A DNA stretch of 64,000 nt from Galbula dea (taxonomy: Eukaryota; Chordata; Aves; Piciformes; Galbulidae), in assembly GCA_013399015.1 (NCBI GenBank), contig VWZX01007454.1, forward strand, positions 248,001 through 312,000, written 5' to 3'. Positions 13,202-31,800 of this stretch are shown in pieces. The notes beneath the pieces are model-generated. The model was not told the origin of the DNA, did no database searches, and saw only the letters and a program-made list of their open reading frames with translations. The first letter of the stretch is position 1, and each line of letters opens with the position of its first letter. The position numbers were made by a program, and so were the translations under genes.

Positions 13202-13393
13202 CCTTCCTGATATGGTCTTTACCGTTTTTGAGCTGAGAGGCTCAAAATCCACTCCAATATAACCTTCCATGGCTGCAAGAAGATTTTTGCTGAGACATTG
13301 TGAAGAATTAATCCAGGATTCCCACCAAAGGTTTTCATACCACCCTGGAATAATCCACTGATATTTGCTGCCATACATTTCTTCATCATAAGC
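13202..13393 (-). CDS. GABBR2: GABBR2-like receptor, exon of 64 codons
   Basis: Internal exon starting [20 protein letters not shown] and ending [11 protein letters not shown], from the second lobe of the extracellular flytrap domain. Landmarks are the [13 protein letters not shown] block (residues 8-20), an N-glycosylation sequon NSS (residues 29-31) next to a conserved Cys (33), and [18 protein letters not shown] (38-55). The acceptor is TTTGTAG above 13393. The donor is GTTAGT, weaker than the other three. Compared with remembered human GABBR2 (67 residues), three residues are missing just before the sequon and about 12 of 64 differ. The frame is open throughout, so this is not a decayed copy. 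The divergence could mean a paralogue of GABBR2 rather than the orthologue. Confidence 0.93.
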
Positions 13394-14591
13394 CTACAAA
13401 GAAAGAAAAACAGAAAAGCTACTAGAGATTGTAATATACATATCAAGTATAAAAGTAATTGTTCTCTGTTTATGGTTTTTTCCATTATTAATGATATTAT
13501 GGTGTAGTTGAAGGACACACAAGCATTTTGAACAGTTTAGAATAACTACTTGCTTACAATGAAGACTCTTCTTGATGATTTCTGTCTTTAAAATTCAGTT
13601 CATGAGAATTTACTGAAACCTATTTTGCTTTTAATAGATCATTTAGTCAAAAACAGACAAATAAAATACTGGATTCTAAAACCAGGGGAGATAAAGAGGA
13701 ACACTAGCAGAAGGCATAATGTTTGCATAGAAAATTCTCCATAACACAACTATTACAAGAGTGGTAGGACCACCATGCTACCACATTTACACTGTTTTTA
13801 TTATCCTAATATCATCCTGAAGACCCCATAAGCCAGATGAGGTTAAGTAAGAAAACTTGGATCCTGGGCACCATCAAATCACAATGATGCAAATATGAAT
13901 TATGTGACTATGCTAAAATGGAGACCACAAGGACATTAAGTAAGCAGTTTCTTCTGAGGAGCATGAATCAATATTAAATTGATAAAGCAAGCAAATCTCA
14001 GTGATTTTTCTTTTTTTCAGCAGGAAATTTCTTCAGGTGAAATTCTATACTGTTTGAGTACTGAATACAGCCCACTGTACTCCAAGATACTGAGCTGATG
14101 GTTATCTCCTTTCAATATATAGCAGATACACATAACAGGAAACAGAAATACTTTATTAATCAGGCACATATGCTGTTGTGCCTGAAAGCTGTTCTATTCC
14201 CAATAGCTATTCCATTCCATTGTGAAGAGTGTTCTAAGATAAAATTAGCAAATTTTATCTCAGATTTCTCTCACTGTCTTGTAATGAGATATTTTTGTTT
14301 TGACATTTCAGTCAGACACCATTTCAAAACAGCAGGTTTCATGCTTCTTTAGATCCTAATATAAGCAATAGTAGAGGTACAAGACATACTTGTAAGATAA
14401 AAATTCCAATTTTTAGAAATAGATGGTTCAACCTTAGAGCTCTTAACTGGAAAACTGCTACATCTTCACAGAAAATGTTACAGAAGGAGGAAATTATGAG
14501 AATGCAAACAGGACATATTAGTCATTCAGAACATAACCATTTTGAAAAGTATCCCAAAGATGATACTAAAAGCCTACCAGATAAATAAAGA

Positions 14592-14766
14592 TGAACAGGT
14601 TGCCCAGAGAAGTTGTGGAAGCCTCATCCCTGGAAGTTTTTAAGGCAAGACTGGATGGGGCTCTGAGCAACCTAATCTAGTGGACAGTGTCTCTGCTAGG
14701 CAGGGGGGTTGGAACTAAGTCATCTTTAAGGTCCCTTCCAACTCTGACAATTCTATCATTCTATGA
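14592..14766 (+). mobile_element. CR1 LINE 3' end
   Basis: Plus-orientation tail of about 175 bp: GGTTGCCCAGAGAAGTTGTG through GGTTGGAACTAAGTCATC to the terminal TTCTATCATTCTATGA. Confidence 0.9.
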
Positions 14767-15715
14767 ATAGCAAAAAAAAAGCAAAATATGGACAGTTTCC
14801 TAAATATGTTAATACCCAAATTAAACTTGGGCTTTAAATCTGTGAATGATGTTAAAATGGTGCCAACTCAGCTCATAAATGTATTGAGCACAAAGCAGAT
14901 TTGTTTGGCCCCTGGTTGCAGGAGCTTCTGTTCAGCCAAAATCAAATTTCATGCATTTGTATGCAATGCTGTTTGAAAATGCTCCTGCCTGAAACCCAAT
15001 GTCTTGCAGCTCTTACCTTACCTGTTTCACAGTCAACATAAATTATTTGTCTTTCTCTTGTTCTGTAATTTTACCCTTCCTGAAAAACAACTACTTTTGC
15101 CCTCCTGCCCATCTCCACTCCTGCTACAGCTATGCTGACACTGCATCCCAGGTCCACCTGCAAGGAAAAGAGCAATCCCATCCTGCAATACTTTCTGATG
15201 TCTAAAGGAGTTTCCATTACACAATTAGGTCATTCAAGACCTTTCCATGGTATAGTGTCTTTTATTTGACAGTTTTCAAATTACTTCAGGACACAAATTG
15301 ACACAGAATAGTGCTTTGAGAGAAGACAATCTTCTGTAGCTTCCTCTGCTCTATACAGATTGAAGTATCAAATCATGTGTTGCAAGAAAGTATTGGCTGT
15401 GAATTATTCTGAAATTGAAGCTGCTGGAAATTTTATGTTCATGTAAGCACTTGAGCTTATGTCCTGCATAATCTGTAAATGTCATGGGACATAGGCTGAA
15501 AATTACAAGTTTCAAAATCACCAAAAATTCCATCCTGGAAAGAAGGGATAATTCCTCAGAAGGTTACACTGAAACTTTCACATTCCTGAAAGAATTTGTT
15601 TAAAAAAACACAAACAACAAACATTTGAAAAGCTGGCAGCTCTTCATTTGGGATCTGGTGCAATGATAAGGCTTGTCAGGTAGCCTGGGGAAGGCAAGAA
15701 AGAAACAAAATCAGC

Positions 15716-15955
15716 TCCTCCAAAGCCAAGCACCATGACCATGCTCCAGTCGTATCACTATCAGTAAGACCAAAGAGATCAGTGCCTGCCCCTCTGCAGC
15801 CCTTCATGAGGATGTTGAAGACAGCAATAAGGTCTCCCCTCAGCCTCCTCCTTTCCAGACTGACCAATCCAAGTGACCTCAGCCACTCTTCCTAAGGCTG
15901 CCAAGTAGCCAGGAAACTCTGCTGGACACTTTTTGCCCTTCTGAGACTCTTTTTT
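15716..15955 (-). mobile_element. CR1 LINE internal fragment
   Basis: Minus-orientation piece of ORF2: the [21 protein letters not shown] motif is readable on the minus strand near 15860-15790. It lacks the typical 3' tail, so both ends are truncated or decayed. Confidence 0.75.
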
Positions 15956-16495
15956 TTTCCTAAACTTTTCATCCTTGTTTGAATCTATAAAGAGATGCTT
16001 ATTTACAACAAATAAATTTCTTTAAGACATTTTTCTATGTGTAGTAAACAATTACTGGCAGTTTGTGTAAATGAACCTGCAAAACCATACCTCCATTGAA
16101 TTTCCATCATGTTTCCATCATGTCAGCATGGACACATCCTATACTACAGTCCCACAAGAATGCCTGTTCTGAATTGCAATGAACCACCATCTGTTTCCCA
16201 TTAAAAATCAATAATGCCTTTAATTCCAAAACAGGGACTTAGCAGTAAAACTCTATCAGCTCAAGGAGAAGAGAGTTCAGTCCTTTTGTGTCAACCATGC
16301 TGATTAAGCCTGGCTTTTGTCATTATTAAATGTTTACTAAAAGAGCCACCTAAAGCTCATGCAGTGACCTATGCACAACAGTCATCTTTAATTGTCTTCA
16401 GACAGATAATCATACCAGCTTTGCATCAGTCTTAATATGTATGTGGTTATACTGCATTATCTCTATGGCCTAAAGATAATATGTTGGAAAAAACA

Positions 16496-16560
16496 ATTTA
16501 AACAATTTAAAAATAAAATAAATAAAAAATATATAAAAATATAAAAATAAATAAAAATAT
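16496..16560. repeat. A/T-rich simple repeat
   Basis: Run of AAATA / AAAAATAT units making an almost pure A/T stretch of about 65 bp. Confidence 0.8.
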
Positions 16561-16969
16561 GCAGAAATGAAGTTTTTGTTGGGAAGATGCTATGTCATGT
16601 TAACCCAGTTTCAAATGAAAACAAGATGATGTCTATCCAACACAGCTGACCATTTTGATTGCTGAAGTGTTAAATTTTGAGCAAAACATCCTAACTTCTA
16701 TTCCATGAAAAATATCCCATTCTTCTCACCGAGGTGAAAACAACATTACAAAGCTAAGATTTCCCATGGAATGAAAATTGCTAATTGTTTTTGACATCAG
16801 TGTTAAATGAACAGCTAAACTTATTTAAATGATTGTAGGAAACACCTGCTAACATAAATTAGATTATCTTTTAGTCCATTTATCTTTGAGCTACATGTGC
16901 TGCATCTTTTCTTGTCTGTGTGTTCAGCGGGGAGGAAATAACCAGGCAAAATGAAAATGAGTATATCGT

Positions 16970-17413
16970 GTCCAAAGAAGAGCTATAAAGCTGGTGAAAG
17001 GTCTGAAAGAAGTGTTAAGTGAACTGGTGAAGTGTTAAGAAGAGCAGCTGAGGGAACTGGGGTTGTTTAGACTGGAGAAGTCTCAGGGAAGACCTTCTCT
17101 CTCTCAATAACTACCTGAAAGGAGGTTGTAGTGAGGTGGGGGTTGGTCTCTTCTCCCAAGTAACAAGTGATAAGACAAGAAGAAATGGCTTCAAGTTGCA
17201 TCAGGGGAGGTTTAGGAAAAATTTCTTCCCTGGGAGTGCTGTAAAGCACTGAAACAGGCTGCCCAGGGAAGTGGTGAAGTCATCATCCCTGGGGGATTTA
17301 AAAGACATGGCACATAGGGATGTTGTTTAGTGGGACATGGCAGCATTAGATCTACAGTTGGACTCGATGACCTTAAAGGTCTTTTCCAACCTAAAATTAT
17401 TCTATGATTCTAT
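16970..17413 (+). mobile_element. CR1 LINE 3' fragment
   Basis: Plus-orientation CR1 of about 440 bp starting in the KLVKGLKE / [12 protein letters not shown] region and running to the ATTCTATGATTCTATA end at 17413. It contains the ORF2 features [16 protein letters not shown] and [16 protein letters not shown] in broken frame. Confidence 0.85.
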
Positions 17414-17526
17414 ATAAACTACAAATTATGTCCTGAGGAAACCTCACAGCATAAGACTGCTTAATCCAGATGGAAAACTGAGGTAGACTTAAAGATTTTT
17501 CCCACCTACACACATCATTAGCAAAT

Positions 17527-17725
17527 AATCACAGAATTACAGAACATTAGGAATTGGAAGGGACCTGGAAAGATCATCTAGTCCAACCCCCCTGCCACAG
17601 CAGGATTCCCCAGACCAAGTCACACAGAAGTGCATCCAAACAGGTTTTGAATATCTCCATAGAAGGAGACTCCACAACCCCTAATATTGGGGTTATAATC
17701 ACAGTTGGGGAAAAAACCTTTAACA
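17527..17725 (-). mobile_element. CR1 LINE 3' end
   Basis: Minus-orientation tail (AATCACAGAATTACAGAACA on plus) of the subfamily with TTAGGA(A/G)TTGGAAGGGACCT. The same subfamily ends are at 18930, 28926, 41217 and 46080. Confidence 0.88.
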
Positions 17726-18780
17726 AGTACACTAAGACACTTTAACAAACTCAAAGCTTTTTTCTGGCTGACATCAGCAACCCCTCAAAATATAACAGTG
17801 AAACCTATCTGAAGATACACTTGGGGAATGGGTTAAAAAACTTGACATATCTCATTTATTGTGCTTTGGGCACATATCTATAGGAATGTAAGAGTGAACA
17901 ATATATTTCATGACTAATAACAAGCTTACTGACATATTGCAGTGCATTAATATATAAATGACCTACTTTGAACTGCCCTCTCCTGCTTTCAGTCTCCTGC
18001 TGAAACTCTCATATAAATACATTTATACATGCCTAAATACATGATACCTCAGATTTCTCCAGTCTCCATAAAAATCCACCTTATTATTTTTGACACTAAT
18101 GGACTTAGGAAGCAGCCATCATTCTTTAAACTGCTATGAGTAGGGCACATTTCCCATGCTAGTACCAAACTGTTGCCACAGAAAGCTGCAGTGGGTGTTC
18201 ACATGAGATCCCCCCCTCAAAATCTTTCAGACTAGAGAGATGCAGACAGAAGGACACCCTGCCCCTCTGAGGGCTTCTAGGATTTCTTCAGTGGCCTCAT
18301 ATGTACTAGAACTTGGAAAAGAGTTGTAGAGGAAGGAAACTAGACACTAAGGTTATTGGCATAAGTGAGGCCAATCTCTTATCTAATGTTGGGTTGGAAG
18401 ACATTTCTAACCAACACCCCTCAGCTGGGGAAACACAGCCCAGTTGCAAGAGATCTGAGGAGGAGCTGGGCTGTGGAAGGAGCAATCTTTTGTCCAGGAA
18501 TGGAAAAATGGGAGATTATCTCTTAAGTGATGGAAAAGAAAGATTGTATATACAAAGACCTATCAGAGATCAGAAGAATGAAAAAGAAAATAAAACTTCC
18601 TATTTCCTTGTTGATGCAAACAGATTTTGTTCCTTCCAAATATACTGCACAATCTCTTAGTGAATTTTCCCAGCAACATATGATGAGCTGACATGTGTCT
18701 GAGGCACACACAGCACTCAGATTTTTAACTTCTTCTGCTCCTTTGCTGCAAGTTGAAGCATAGGAAGTTCCATGTAAGGA

Positions 18781-18930
18781 AGAGGTTGTGGAGTCTTCTT
18801 CTCTTGGAGATATTCAAACCTCATCTGGACGTGCTTCTGTGTGACCTGATCTAGGGAATCCTGCTGTGGCAGGGGGGTTGGACTAGATGATCTTTCAAGG
18901 TCCCCTCCAACCCCTAACATTCTGTGATTC
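18781..18930 (+). mobile_element. CR1 LINE 3' end
   Basis: Plus-orientation tail of about 150 bp ending CCCCTAACATTCTGTGATTC. It is from the same subfamily as 17527-17725 but in the opposite orientation. Confidence 0.88.
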
Positions 18931-19148
18931 CTTTCTTTTCTTGAATAAGTAACTGTCTCTCTAAGTGAACACTAAAAAATCCCCTCAGAAATTCAGATGT
19001 CATCATTACTGCTTTTACATTATATTTTTTGCATTCTTGTCTCATACAGGATTAATCTGGTTATTTAGACTAAGAATTCAATCAGGCCACAAAAATATGC
19101 CTGGGATTTTTTTTGTTTGTTATTTTGTTTTGGTTTTTTTTTTTTCAG

Positions 19149-19337
19149 CAGGAACAAATGAAGATCCACATTTTAATCCTGCTACTTTCAATGGTAATTG
19201 CACTGTGCATGTTTGCAGGACACTCACAAATGGAAACAAAGGGTGACAATATGGAACTTTATGTATGCTGGTCTTACTATATTTCTTTTAATTCAAAAAA
19301 CTTTATTGCCTACAAACTAATATTTGCTTACTTGTAA
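19149..19337 (+). other. Possible small exon-like open frame with signal-peptide-like start (unproven)
   Basis: A long T-rich tract ending in TTTTTTCAG at 19148 resembles a strong plus-strand 3' splice site. Nine bases later an ATG (19158) opens a 59-codon frame. It starts MK, followed by a hydrophobic core ILILLLSMVIALCMFAG and a possible cleavage point after GHS, and ends at a stop at 19335-19337. A GTATGC at 19264 could serve as a donor. I do not recognise any family, and T-rich DNA encodes hydrophobic stretches by chance. It lies antisense to the receptor gene, in an intron. Confidence 0.2.
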
Positions 19338-19839
19338 AACAACATACAGCAAAGTGAATGACAAGTGTACAATTAGTACAATTAGCAGAAATTAATATTA
19401 GAGTTGCTTAGTTAGCATGTATAGGAACTACTTGAATTCCTTATCATTCCAAAGTAAAACATGGAAACCCATATACATGCACTGGAACACAACTCTTGGA
19501 CAAAATTAAAATCTTGCAGTTCTATGAATCTGCTTCTACATATACAACTCTTTCCCTGGATCTGACATGAAGAGAAATGCTTGAGCTCAATTTGGCATTT
19601 AATTGCACTACAGAGAAGCAGTAGGAAGCAGCTAACCAAGCACTCCATACCTAAATTCCACTAAAGTCAAGTACAAAGTACTTTACTGAAAGAGAAATGG
19701 AGCTAAGCATGTGAAGCTTCTCTTCAGCATATAAACCTTGACAGGGCTGAACACCAAGAAAAAATGTTGATATTCAAATGTTTTTATTTCAATGTAATGC
19801 ATTCTTTATTCCAATATGCAATTAAATGTATTTACTTAC

Positions 19840-19905
19840 ACAGCAGAAAACTTTCACAGCCATTTCCTCATCAAACTGGCCAAGGATTATCCGAACATCA
19901 TTACC
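19840..19905 (-). CDS. GABBR2: GABBR2-like receptor, exon of 22 codons
   Basis: Short internal exon that joins in phase 0 to the 34-codon exon upstream and the 64-codon exon downstream. Its translation, [11 protein letters not shown] followed by [11 protein letters not shown], continues the GABBR2 flytrap domain directly after VKKLK. The paired Cys at the end is a family feature. The acceptor is CTGCAG just above 19905 and the donor is a perfect GTAAGT at 19839-19834. Against remembered human GABBR2, 19 of 22 residues agree; the changes are E-E for Q-N and V for A. It is too short to be found as an open frame and was located by reading the minus strand between the flanking exons. Confidence 0.93.
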
Positions 19906-27116
<7,211 letters not shown>

Positions 27117-28882
27117 TCAGAAGTTGAGAAAAAGGCAAACTAGTGAACTGAGATGCAGTAAGGAGGAAGATGGGCTAAATTTATCACTGTAATGACAAGC
27201 AATGATCTTGACTATGATATATGCACCACATTTTTTTTTCCTTCTTGCCTAAAATCTGATCAAGGCACTATTTTTTAAGACAGTCTGCTGTCAATGGATT
27301 TATTATGTCAAGAGCTTTACTATATGTGACAAGAAGTTCACAGTGGGCTCCCATGTCCATGCCATCATGGACAATTCTTGTGTACTTCCAGCGCTGCTAA
27401 GACCAAAAGCTTTCTTGTAGCCAAAGTGATGTTTGAGACAACAGATTTTCTCACTTGTTTCTTTTATAATGGCAAGAATCTGACCTCTTTGAGCTGCCTG
27501 AAAGCACAAAGAAGCCAGATAACATACAAAGAAATCTGGTTTACAGATTCAGGGTTTTTTTCCATGTAACTACTTCAAAGTTTGCTCTCTTAGCCACTGC
27601 TGATTTTGTTCCAGTCATATAAATGCAAAATCAGAGTTTCACATTACTACTCCTAATAGCTGAGCAAAAATAAATTTAGCCAGACATAACATGGTTACAG
27701 ACCAAAATGAAGAGAGCAACACTCCAATTTTAATTTAATAAAATTATGATCACATTTATTGCACTGGTCATCTTTTTCTGTTAGAAATAGGAGAAGCAAC
27801 CACAATGTAAGCCAGGTATCTCAAATGCAAACATGGAAAACACAATCCATGGAAGAGAAAGATATGTGATATTAAACAGGAAAATTTAGAAGCCTATAAA
27901 TCACATGCAGATACCTTCTAATGGTTCTCTGTATGGGTCACTGGAATTACATATTTTAAATCTCCTTCCTAACTGTCCTTTTCTTTGACCTCCCTGAGAT
28001 ATAAGCACAGTCCATTCAAAACAATCTCAAACTATTTGATATACAGTGACATGGTCAAGTAAAGAAGAGGAAGTGGTATTTGTCCTTCAGGAGTAGGAAC
28101 TTTTTCATTTGAACTATCTATAAAGTTTATATAGTGCAAAGATACTTTTTCCATACAAAAATAAGGCTGAGCTAATGTTAAATTTCCTCTGCAGAAAGTC
28201 TATCACACTCATGCCCAAGTGTACAGTAAAAGCAAGGGGATGCAATGAGATATGAAAGCTCACAAGTGAGACTTCTGTGTTCTGCTGGAAGTTTTACTTT
28301 CAAGACAAACTCATCTCTTCAGCAAGTCTTCAGCCTTTCCTTAATATGTTTGTGAACATTCTCCCAATCTATGCATGTTAGTGGTTCTGTTGGGTGTATT
28401 CCATGACAGTATGTTTACCATGCAGCAAATATATATTTTTTTTGTATGCTACTTAGCTGTCTTAGACAGCAACATAGTTTTTGGTAAAAAAAAAGGAACA
28501 TTAAAACTATTTTTGTACTTTGGCAAATTTCTTCAAGTCAAAGCAACACAAAATTGTTCCTGCAATGTAGTAAGTGCATTAATTGATCCTCAAATAGCAT
28601 TTCACCTTTTTGCTGTTCCCTTTCAGTTGGTTTTGCCAAGTTTCTTGGTTGACCAATGAAGTATTTCCTGAAGATCATTACTACACTGGCTGCCTTAATT
28701 ACTTCTTTCATGGCATCTGCTTCATCTTCTTCCTTTTAGTCATGCTTTAAAATTACTAAGACACACTTTTACATCATAACCTTTTACAATTATTAAAAAA
28801 GTGGACATACAGGTAATTTTTTTATTAAAAAATATTTTATTTTACAGAAGCAACAATCTGAATGGTCAGTCCACCAAGATTT

Positions 28883-28926
28883 GAATCAGGTCCCTTCCAA
28901 CTCCTAACATTCTGTGACTCTGTGAT
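28883..28926 (+). mobile_element. CR1 LINE, last ~45 bp only
   Basis: Plus-orientation extreme 3' end: GGTCCCTTCCAACTCCTAAC followed by ATTCTGTGACTCTGTGAT. Severely 5'-truncated. Confidence 0.75.
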
Positions 28927-31439
28927 ATCCTTCACTGTTTTGTGATGTTATAATCAGTTTTTAAGCACATCCTGTGAAATGTATTCACTGACAAAAAATG
29001 ACTCCTTTTTCTGCTAGTATACTAGCAAAATGAATGATTGATATTATAGCTCCAGAAACACTATTAACTGCTCCTTATGATACAGACCTTTCTCAGTACA
29101 AAGAAAAATTGCTATTCTGAAACAAATCATCAGTCATAGCAAAAGAAAATAGATCCCTTTAGATCACAGCCAATGTCCAAAATCCTTCTAACTAGTATGA
29201 AAATTCTCCCAAAATATCACATTACTTAAAAAAAGTAAAACTTTCCTTAGCTAACAGAACTGTATTTTCCAAAGACATACAACCTCTCACATAGTTCTAT
29301 CCCATATAGTCCTACTTTCTCCTGTAAAATAAGAAAATTTTTAGCTGTAGGTTGGATTTTCTGGTATTTTCTTAATTTTTTTCTGGAGTCATTTCTAGTC
29401 ATTCTTATCTCAGAGAGACTATATCAACATTACTCACCTGATATGAGTAGAAAGCAGCTGACTGACAAAATACTGTTTGGTCAAATTAGACCATTATTAA
29501 CATGAGAAAATGATAAAAAATACACATTAAATATTATTAAAATAGACTAACACCTATGGATAGGCTTCAGTGGAGGGCACAAGGCTGACAGTTTGTCATA
29601 AAAATTACACTTCAGACTGTCTAATGACTTGCTGTGATTGTTTCCCTTCAGAACCTCTTCTGCAAGTGAGGTACTCTATTGCAGATGAATTTTTTTACTG
29701 AGTAACAATCTGAACTTTATTCTGAGCAACTCTTATTTAAATTCAGCCACTGAGGAATGTCTTTGACATCCCCCACTCATCACTAAGAAGCCCAATACTG
29801 TGCAGCTTTCACAGTTCTTAGACTTTCTATTGAACTACTGATTAAACTCCCAAAAGACACACCTTATGAGATTCGGTGCCAAAGAACTTGGAAACCTTTT
29901 CCTTTCGCTGCCACAATCAGATATTGGATGTTTTTCAGATGCATCTGTTGTGGAGATTTTGCCAAAAGAAAAGTGTTTCTTTCCCATTACCACAACAAGA
30001 TATTAGGAGCTCTATAAGAATTTACAAGGTTCACATTGTTTTTCTAGAAGACAGTGGGTTTTTTTCCCCTTTTAAATGCTATGACCACTACTCCAACATG
30101 TCATTTTGTGCCTGTTTTGGGACTATTTTCACTATGTTTTCTGGTTTGTTTCCTATTTCCATATGGTTTTTTTCACCCTCCTCAGGTTCTTTTCTTTCAT
30201 TCTAAATACTCTATGTATCTTACAGAATTAAAACTTGTGTTTTTCTTCCCACAGAAGGTCTCCACTTCTTTCAAATAAATTTAACTACAGAATCTTCTGA
30301 TTTGGATTTGTGTTCAACATCAGAACGTCCAAAGACTCACCTCCAGTTCTAGAGATGCCAATTCCTGCAGCAAATGTTGCAATTTTTGATGAAATCTGTG
30401 AAACTCAGAATACAAAAAGCTGCATGTTTTGTTTTAGCTGATGCTTGCAGGTCTGGAAAGCATATCATCAGTGGTACAAGCACTTTTAGAGCTCAGCAAT
30501 AATTGTTTCAGTCCACTAACTCTGAATAAAGAATTGTAAACTACTACACTTCTGCTCTGTTATTGTGTAGAATAGGATAGTTTCAACTGAAGGAAACTGC
30601 TGCAGAGAGTTGTAACAAAACTGCACCAAGTTCTTGTGGGGATCTGGAGATCCTAAATTAATCTTACACTGACTTATAAAACAGAAGTTGTATAATTCCA
30701 GGTGGTTTTAGTCCCTTGTTAACAACTTAATGAAGGTTGTAGCTCTATGTCTGCTTTTATAAATTTGACACATTTTAAAGACATCAACATTTCATTTTCC
30801 CAGAACAGGAATTACAAGACCTGACTATCAGCAAACCCAGAAGGTTTCACAAACCACTGCTTATAGACACTAGTGGTTCACTCACGGGGGGGTGGGGAAG
30901 GAAAAAGAAGGGGGGCACTTTTACACTGCTCTGCAAATAAATCTAAACAATAATCTAAATCTAAATTGTATTGTGTGTAAGTGAGGCAGTTGCTGGCAGA
31001 AAAGGAGAGCCCTTGTGCCTTGTGCTTAAGCACAAGAGAAGATGGGATGGAAGAGAACTGTCTTTTACTCCTTCTTCCAGAGCTGTTGTGATACAGCTCA
31101 TATGACCAAAGTAAGATTTAAAAGTTTGCTACCAAGTCTGACTGTTTCTGTTTTTTCCTCTGAAGAGGATGGCAGCAATACATGCATATCTCATAGCTGT
31201 CACATCAAATTCAGTGATGTTTGAGAGGCAAACAAGGACCCTGACCCTGAACATGTGAAGGAAGAAATACAGGGGGTTTGAGGAGCCAAGAACTTGCATT
31301 GCCAAGGAAGAAATTATTTTTTTTTAATCTCTAGCAAACCAATTGAGTGGATACAGTGACTAAATGTGCTGGGGAAAAAAATAAATAAAAAGTTCATCTA
31401 GACAAGACCAAATTGCAACATTCCTGTGGTCTGTAACAG

Positions 31440-31800
31440 AAAGGGTGAGTGTAGATTTAAGGGCGCGACATGAGTGCTGGTGAGTGGCATGGGCTGGCTA
31501 CTCCTTAAGAAAGAGAGACACAAGTGCAATAACACAATCCCCTGACCAAGGACCTCATCAGCCAGCACCCCAGTGAGGGAAGCAGGACAGACTTGGAAAA
31601 AACAGATGGTTTCAACCATCAGGCTAAACCTCCAGGCAAGTGCATAGTGACAAGGCTGCTCCAGGGTAAAGCTGGGAAGTCCATCCACAAGTCTGGAACA
31701 GGATCAGATCTGGTGAGAATAACCAGGGTTGGACACAGTCCTGTGATTCCCTGGCAGGTCTTTACCAACAAGACAGGTCAGAGAACAAGCTAGGGAATGG
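31440..31800 (+). repeat. Unnamed dispersed repeat, copy 1
   Basis: GC-richer block than its surroundings. Its core (near 31660-31700, GTAAAGCTGGGAAGTCCATC) is clearly similar to the reverse complement of 62095-62130 (GGTCAAGCTGGGAAGTCAAT), and similarity extends weakly to both sides. Short open frames in both copies share the pattern QG-x-AGKSI. It could be part of an avian LTR or another non-CR1 family; I cannot name it. Confidence 0.5.

Larger units (their letters stand above)
13394..19839 (-). other. Intron, 6.4 kb
   Basis: Intron between the 22- and 64-codon exons (GTAAGT donor, TTTGTAG acceptor). It holds five short CR1 pieces (14592-14766, 15716-15955, 16970-17413, 17527-17725, 18781-18930), an AT-rich simple repeat near 16496, and a plus-strand splice-acceptor-like site followed by a short hydrophobic open frame at 19149-19337. 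Confidence 0.85.
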
